Origin: Candidatus Bathyarchaeota archaeon
Lineage (GTDB): Archaea > Thermoproteota > Bathyarchaeia > Bathyarchaeales > DTEX01
Length of the DNA: 18,449 nucleotides
Assembly: GCA_018397055.1 (NCBI GenBank)
Contig: JAGTQS010000023.1
Span: 1,347 to 19,795, forward strand
Direction: 5' to 3'
The notes below the pieces were generated by a model, which was given only the letters and a program-made list of their open reading frames with translations, searched no databases and was not told the origin of the DNA. The translations under genes and the position numbers were made by a program. Shown piece after piece: positions 15,624 to 18,449 of the stretch (position 1 is its first letter; each line of letters begins with the position of its first letter).

Positions 15624-16019
15624 TTAGCTTTTAGAGTCTTGCATTTTTTCGCAACGTTTGTACCACAACTTTTCATACTGGTCATGGGGTACAACTCTGC
15701 CTTTTAGATTGGCTATCGACTGGATTCCTTCTTTTTTGCACCATTTGACGCAGATTTTGTATGCGTCCCAGTCAAGTTCCTCGTCCTCTCAATAAACTGG
15801 AACCTCGGAAAAACCATGTAGGAAGGCCGCGTAAGCTCTTGTATGTCCGTCTACGAAGACGATTTCGTTTCTAAGCCTCTTTACTGGTATAGGTTCTATT
15901 GATGTGGGGGTTTCGAAGTTAATCTTTTTCATTACCTCAGAAAGCTTTTCGGAACTAATGTACAGTTGATTGGGTCGAATTTTATCAAGTTTCATCATAA
16001 ATATTCCAGTTTCAGTCAT
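15624..16019 (-). pseudogene. ParB/sulfiredoxin-like protein interrupted by an in-frame TGA
   Basis: The first 76 codons from ATG 16019 encode a ParB-N/sulfiredoxin-like domain: KLDKIRPNQLYISSEKL, PIPVKRL, IVFVDGHTRAYAAFLHG and EVPVY. The catalytic-type motif of this fold is D-GH-R. TGA at 15789-15791 stops the frame, but the same frame stays open for 54 more codons to TAA at 15624-15626. That stretch reads like protein, rich in Trp and Cys: EDEELDWDAYKICVKWC, EGIQSIANLKGRVV, EKLWYKRCEKM. A single TGG-to-TGA change (VPVYWEDEE) explains the break. It could be a recent nonsense mutation, a sequencing error, or readthrough. The function is unknown; some relatives act as nucleases or ATPases. The adjacent stretch 15523-15623 holds only T-rich sequence suited to GH3 termination. 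Confidence 0.75.
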
Positions 16020-16098
16020 TGCTTAACGTCCCTTTTATAAAAAATCCAAAATTGAATATTAATGCACTTTGTGATGAGAAAAACATCTATTAAAGATG

Positions 16099-16177
16099 CT
16101 TAAATAGAAAATTGTTTGCAAAACCTTAAGTGAAGTCAGTCCTTATTCTTCGTAATCTGATGATAGGAGGAAATGGC
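16099..16177 (+). promoter_or_regulatory. promoter and ribosome binding site of the Gfo/Idh/MocA gene
   Basis: CTTAAATA (16099-16106) is the TATA candidate and predicts initiation near 16130. That would exclude the GTG at 16130 as a translated start. AGGAGG (16165-16170) lies seven bases before TTG 16178. Upstream, 16020-16098 is AT-rich with no gene seen. Confidence 0.5.
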
Positions 16178-17233
16178 TTGCTTAAAATAGGTATTATCGG
16201 CACAGGAGGCATGGGTAATCACCATGCAAGCGAGTTTTCAAAGATGAAGGACGTAAAGATTGCGGCTTGCTGCGACATCTCAGAAAAGAGACGTAAGGCT
16301 TTTGCTGAAAAATGGAAGGTTCCAGCAGTATATGCGGACTACCGTGAAATGCTGGAAAAAGAAGAGCTGGACGGCGTCGCCGTCGTAACTATTGATGCGA
16401 TGCACGCGCCGATTTCAATCGCCGCAATCGAAAAGGGCATACCCGTTCTGTGCGAAAAACCCATGGCGACCAACTTAGGCGACGCGAAGCGCATGCTTGA
16501 CGCTGCGAAAAAACATGGGGTCATAAACATGATTAACTTTTCTTACCGTAGCTCAAGCGGGCTGCAGGCGGCGGCAAAGGTTGTTAGCCAAGGCAAGATC
16601 GGCAACATCAAACATGCGGAGTCAAGCTATCTTCAAAGCTGGCTTGTAAGCCGTTCGTGGGGAGACTGGCGGACGTCGGAGGGTTGGCTTTGGCGGCTGT
16701 CGACGAAGCACGGAAGCATGGGCGCCTTGGGAGACATCGGAGTCCATATATACGATCTTACGAGCTTCCTCTGTGGCGATTTTGCGCAGATCTATTGTAA
16801 ACTAAAAACATTTGACAAGGGAGTGCCGGAAAACCGAATTGGCGAATACGTCTTGGACGCCAACGACAGCTTTGTCTCAGCAGTGATTTTCAAGAATGGA
16901 GCCCTTGGAACAATTACGGCGTCTAGGTGGGCAACGGGGCAGATCAACAGCCTAAGAGCCCGCGTTTATGGTGACAAGGGCGCAATCGAAATTGATCTGG
17001 ACAGAGCGTATGACGAATACCGCATATGTATGGGTCAAAAGAACATTGACAAGGCAATCTGGAAAACCGTGAAGTGTCCCTCTACACCAAATAATTATGA
17101 AAGATTCATAAGAGCAATAAAAACGGGCAAGAACGACCCTTCGGACTTCGCAAACGGCGTGAAGGTTCAGGCTTATCTTGAAGGCAGCTTCGAGTCTGAC
17201 AGGTTAGGCAGGTGGGTCAACATCGAAATATGA
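16178..17233 (+). CDS. Gfo/Idh/MocA-family NAD(P)-dependent oxidoreductase
   Basis: Sugar or cyclitol dehydrogenase of the Gfo/Idh/MocA family, oxidising a hydroxyl group with NAD(P) in the cytoplasm. TTG 16178 is chosen because AGGAGG is seven bases upstream and it begins LLKIGIIGTGGMG with no extra tail; the GTG at 16130 would add 16 residues across the ribosome binding site. In the 351-residue product the GXGXXG nucleotide motif is at about 8-13, the conserved CEKPMA (92-97) holds the catalytic-site Lys, and GDIGVHIYDL (185-194) gives the family Asp and His. The C-terminal domain has WATGQINSLRARVYGDKGAIEI. Codons look richer in GC at third positions than the neighbours, by eye. Its stop overlaps the convergent SemiSWEET gene by 30 bases. 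The substrate is unknown. Confidence 0.93.
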   Translation: MLKIGIIGTGGMGNHHASEFSKMKDVKIAACCDISEKRRKAFAEKWKVPAVYADYREMLEKEELDGVAVVTIDAMHAPISIAAIEKGIPVLCEKPMATNLGDAKRMLDAAKKHGVINMINFSYRSSSGLQAAAKVVSQGKIGNIKHAESSYLQSWLVSRSWGDWRTSEGWLWRLSTKHGSMGALGDIGVHIYDLTSFLCGDFAQIYCKLKTFDKGVPENRIGEYVLDANDSFVSAVIFKNGALGTITASRWATGQINSLRARVYGDKGAIEIDLDRAYDEYRICMGQKNIDKAIWKTVKCPSTPNNYERFIRAIKTGKNDPSDFANGVKVQAYLEGSFESDRLGRWVNIEI

Positions 17234-17518
17234 ATTATCAGTTGATGTTCCTTTGGTTCTTCTTTCAGCTTTTTTGACCCAGTATATTATTGTGCAAAAA
17301 TAGCATGCGTTGACACTGTTGAAAATTAGAGTCATCCACGAACCGAGCATTGCTCCGATAACGACAAAAAGGATAGTTGCCACCATGTAAAGGAAAAATG
17401 TCAGCACTGAAAGGTCCTTCAAGGTTTTCCTGTTTTTTATTGTTTTGATAAGTTGCGGAAACCCACCGAAGAAGAAAAGACAGTTTCCAACGTCAAGAAT
17501 AATTGTTACCATGTCCAT
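17204..17518 (-). CDS. SemiSWEET/PQ-loop family membrane protein
   Basis: A 104-residue integral membrane protein with three predicted helices at about 5-25, 35-58 and 61-81, matching one SemiSWEET triple-helix bundle; two copies would form a sugar-conducting pore. The PQ motif is at residues 21-22 in GGFPQLIKTIKNRKTLKDLS, and the third helix carries FNSVNACYF. ATG 17518 has AGGA eight bases upstream. The polar tail after residue 85 (TSTDNSYFDVDPPA) is encoded largely by the strand opposite the end of the oxidoreductase gene, so it is probably not conserved. Sugar transport is a family-based inference; the neighbouring GH3, oxidoreductase and sulfatase genes agree with it. Other PQ-loop proteins carry amino acids or cystine. 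Confidence 0.8.
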   Translation of the reverse strand: MDMVTIILDVGNCLFFFGGFPQLIKTIKNRKTLKDLSVLTFFLYMVATILFVVIGAMLGSWMTLIFNSVNACYFCTIIYWVKKAERRTKGTSTDNSYFDVDPPA

Positions 17519-17787
17519 TCTACAATCCTACCGTTCTATCTGTCTGAAATTGTACTTGTACGCAAGGTTTGTATGTTGAGTTAAAATAAAAAGTTAGGTC
17601 ACAAAAAGTAATCACAGAATGATACGGTGTTAACTAAAAGGTTTCTATATACTCTTGTAGATAAAAAGATGCATCATAAAATGCAAGAAAAACTAACAAA
17701 TCTCGCAAACCGTCAATGTTCAAGTTACAGACAAATAGACTTGAAAACAGAAATAGGTGAACCACAGCAATTCGGGTAATGCGACCG
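17519..17787. other. 269-bp intergenic stretch between sulfatase and SemiSWEET genes
   Basis: No gene was seen. It is AT-rich. On the minus strand, a TTTTTATTTTAA stretch near 17580-17592 is a weak promoter candidate for the SemiSWEET gene, and a weak hairpin with a U-tract (17663-17685) could end sulfatase transcription. Confidence 0.4.
17663..17685 (-). terminator. weak hairpin plus U-tract, possible sulfatase terminator
   Basis: Read on the minus strand, TGCAT and ATGCA arms (17670-17674 and 17681-17685) enclose a six-base loop and are followed within two bases by five T (17663-17667). The stem is only five base pairs, so this is tentative. Confidence 0.3.
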
Positions 17788-18449
17788 TTAAACCATTTTT
17801 TTCCAGTATCGAAGAACTTTTTCTTCTGTGTTTAAGGCTTTCAGAAACTTCACGAGTTTTTCATGAATTTGGCCTGCGACTCCCTTATTTTCGTCGAAAA
17901 CATTTTTCTGTTGCGTTGAATCTTTAGGCAGATAGTATAGTTCGTTCCTCGGTTTTTCTCCTAAGATTTTCTGTAGACGTTCGAATCCGTCAACTATCTT
18001 GATTTTTCGCTCGATCAGCAACTCTCTTAAAGCTTCATCTATCTGTCCGCAGTAAATGAAGAACCACTCTTTTGTAATGACCGAAATACGTTGCCCAGCA
18101 ACAGGGCCATGAATGATGCTTGGCGAAGTAACAGCGAAGTCGCGCCAAACTGGATTTTTTCCCTCGAGGAAAGGAAGAAGAGAGCTGCCCTGAACTGTCT
18201 GTGGGACCTTTGTTTCGGCCAGTTCGAGAATTGTGGGCATTAAGTCAGGCGGCTGAGCAAGGGCTTCACATTTACGTGGCGTAATACCAGGGACTCTGAT
18301 GATTAGGGGAATATGCGCAACCTCGTCGTAAAGCGGTGTTAAGCCTTGAGCTGACGGAGTTATGAGGGATTTCCCAATTAGACCATGTTCGCCGTGGTAG
18401 AACCCGTGGTCAGACATGAATATTATGGCTGTGTCGTCCCACAATCCTA
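17788..18449 (-). CDS. sulfatase (alkaline-phosphatase superfamily), C-terminal part
   Basis: C-terminal part of a type I sulfatase-like hydrolase; the N-terminal half, including the CXPSR-type formylglycine site, lies beyond the right edge. The frame continues past the window (GLWDDTAIIF), so the TTG at 18444 is not a real start. The visible metal-site segment is FMSDHGFYHGEHGLIGKSL, holding the Asp-His and Lys of the active site. It is followed by IPLIIRVPGI, and by PDLMPTILELAETKVP and GSSLLPFLEG, normal for arylsulfatase-type enzymes. The end (about 219 residues here) has NELYYLPKDSTQQKNVFDE. Whether it removes sulfate from sugars or is a related phosphohydrolase cannot be decided without the missing half. 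Confidence 0.92.
   Translation of the reverse strand, partial: GLWDDTAIIFMSDHGFYHGEHGLIGKSLITPSAQGLTPLYDEVAHIPLIIRVPGITPRKCEALAQPPDLMPTILELAETKVPQTVQGSSLLPFLEGKNPVWRDFAVTSPSIIHGPVAGQRISVITKEWFFIYCGQIDEALRELLIERKIKIVDGFERLQKILGEKPRNELYYLPKDSTQQKNVFDENKGVAGQIHEKLVKFLKALNTEEKVLRYWKKMV

Noticed and set aside
15789..15791. Genome-wide reassignment of TGA to tryptophan
   Set aside because: Several intact genes in the window end in TGA at the expected family length, and tryptophan is otherwise encoded by TGG.
16130..16177. Upstream GTG start giving the oxidoreductase 16 extra residues
   Set aside because: The extension covers the AGGAGG ribosome binding site of TTG 16178, starts about at the predicted transcription start, and precedes the normal family N-terminus.
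1..18449. CRISPR array, insertion sequence, integrase or attachment site
   Set aside because: No regularly spaced repeats, transposase or integrase motifs, or terminal inverted repeats were seen on either strand.

Overview
The window is archaeal. It holds a block of archaeal-type ribosomal proteins in the order uL3-uL4-uL23-uL2-uS19, an archaeal-type arginyl-tRNA synthetase with a KMSGRRGR-like loop (here RISGRRGR), a PAC2-family protein, two small PadR-type regulators, TATA/BRE-like promoters close to start codons, and frequent GTG/TTG starts with GGAGG-type ribosome binding sites. The moderately AT-rich composition and gene content suggest a TACK-type lineage, perhaps Bathyarchaeia. That placement is an impression from protein style, not a computed phylogeny. 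No rRNA, tRNA, CRISPR array or transposase was seen.

Layout. (1) 1-2935, + strand: the C-terminal part of an SMC ATPase with Smc5/Smc6-like signature motifs, then a kleisin-like protein and a tandem winged-helix (kite, MAGE/Nse3-like) protein, all overlapping. This looks like a compact archaeal Smc5/6-type complex. The SMC reading frame is broken near its left end by a 41-bp tandem duplication. (2) 2955-4229, - strand: a LarA/DUF2088 nickel-racemase-like protein, divergent from argS (4351-6324, +); a 26-bp interrupted palindrome sits directly upstream of the argS TATA box. (3) 6349-9633, - strand: the first five genes of the archaeal S10 ribosomal cluster. The cluster stops after uS19, where argS converges on it. 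(4) 9812-10609: two divergent PadR-like regulators. (5) 10770-12368, +: a B12-domain-type radical SAM enzyme. (6) 12434-13243, -: the PAC2 protein. (7) 13363-18449: a carbohydrate-oriented region with a cytoplasmic GH3 beta-glucosidase, a ParB-like gene interrupted by an in-frame TGA, a Gfo/Idh/MocA oxidoreductase, a SemiSWEET/PQ-loop membrane protein, and the C-terminal part of a sulfatase that runs off the right edge.

How the genes work together. The SMC-kleisin-kite trio probably forms one DNA-organising or repair complex. The ribosomal genes form one transcription unit with a likely promoter near 9700. The GH3, oxidoreductase, SemiSWEET and sulfatase genes could together handle uptake, desulfation and breakdown of sugars, but they lie on both strands with separate promoters, so this is a functional neighbourhood and not an operon. 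The two broken reading frames (SMC and ParB-like) are each restored by one simple edit and need checking against reads before any biological conclusion.
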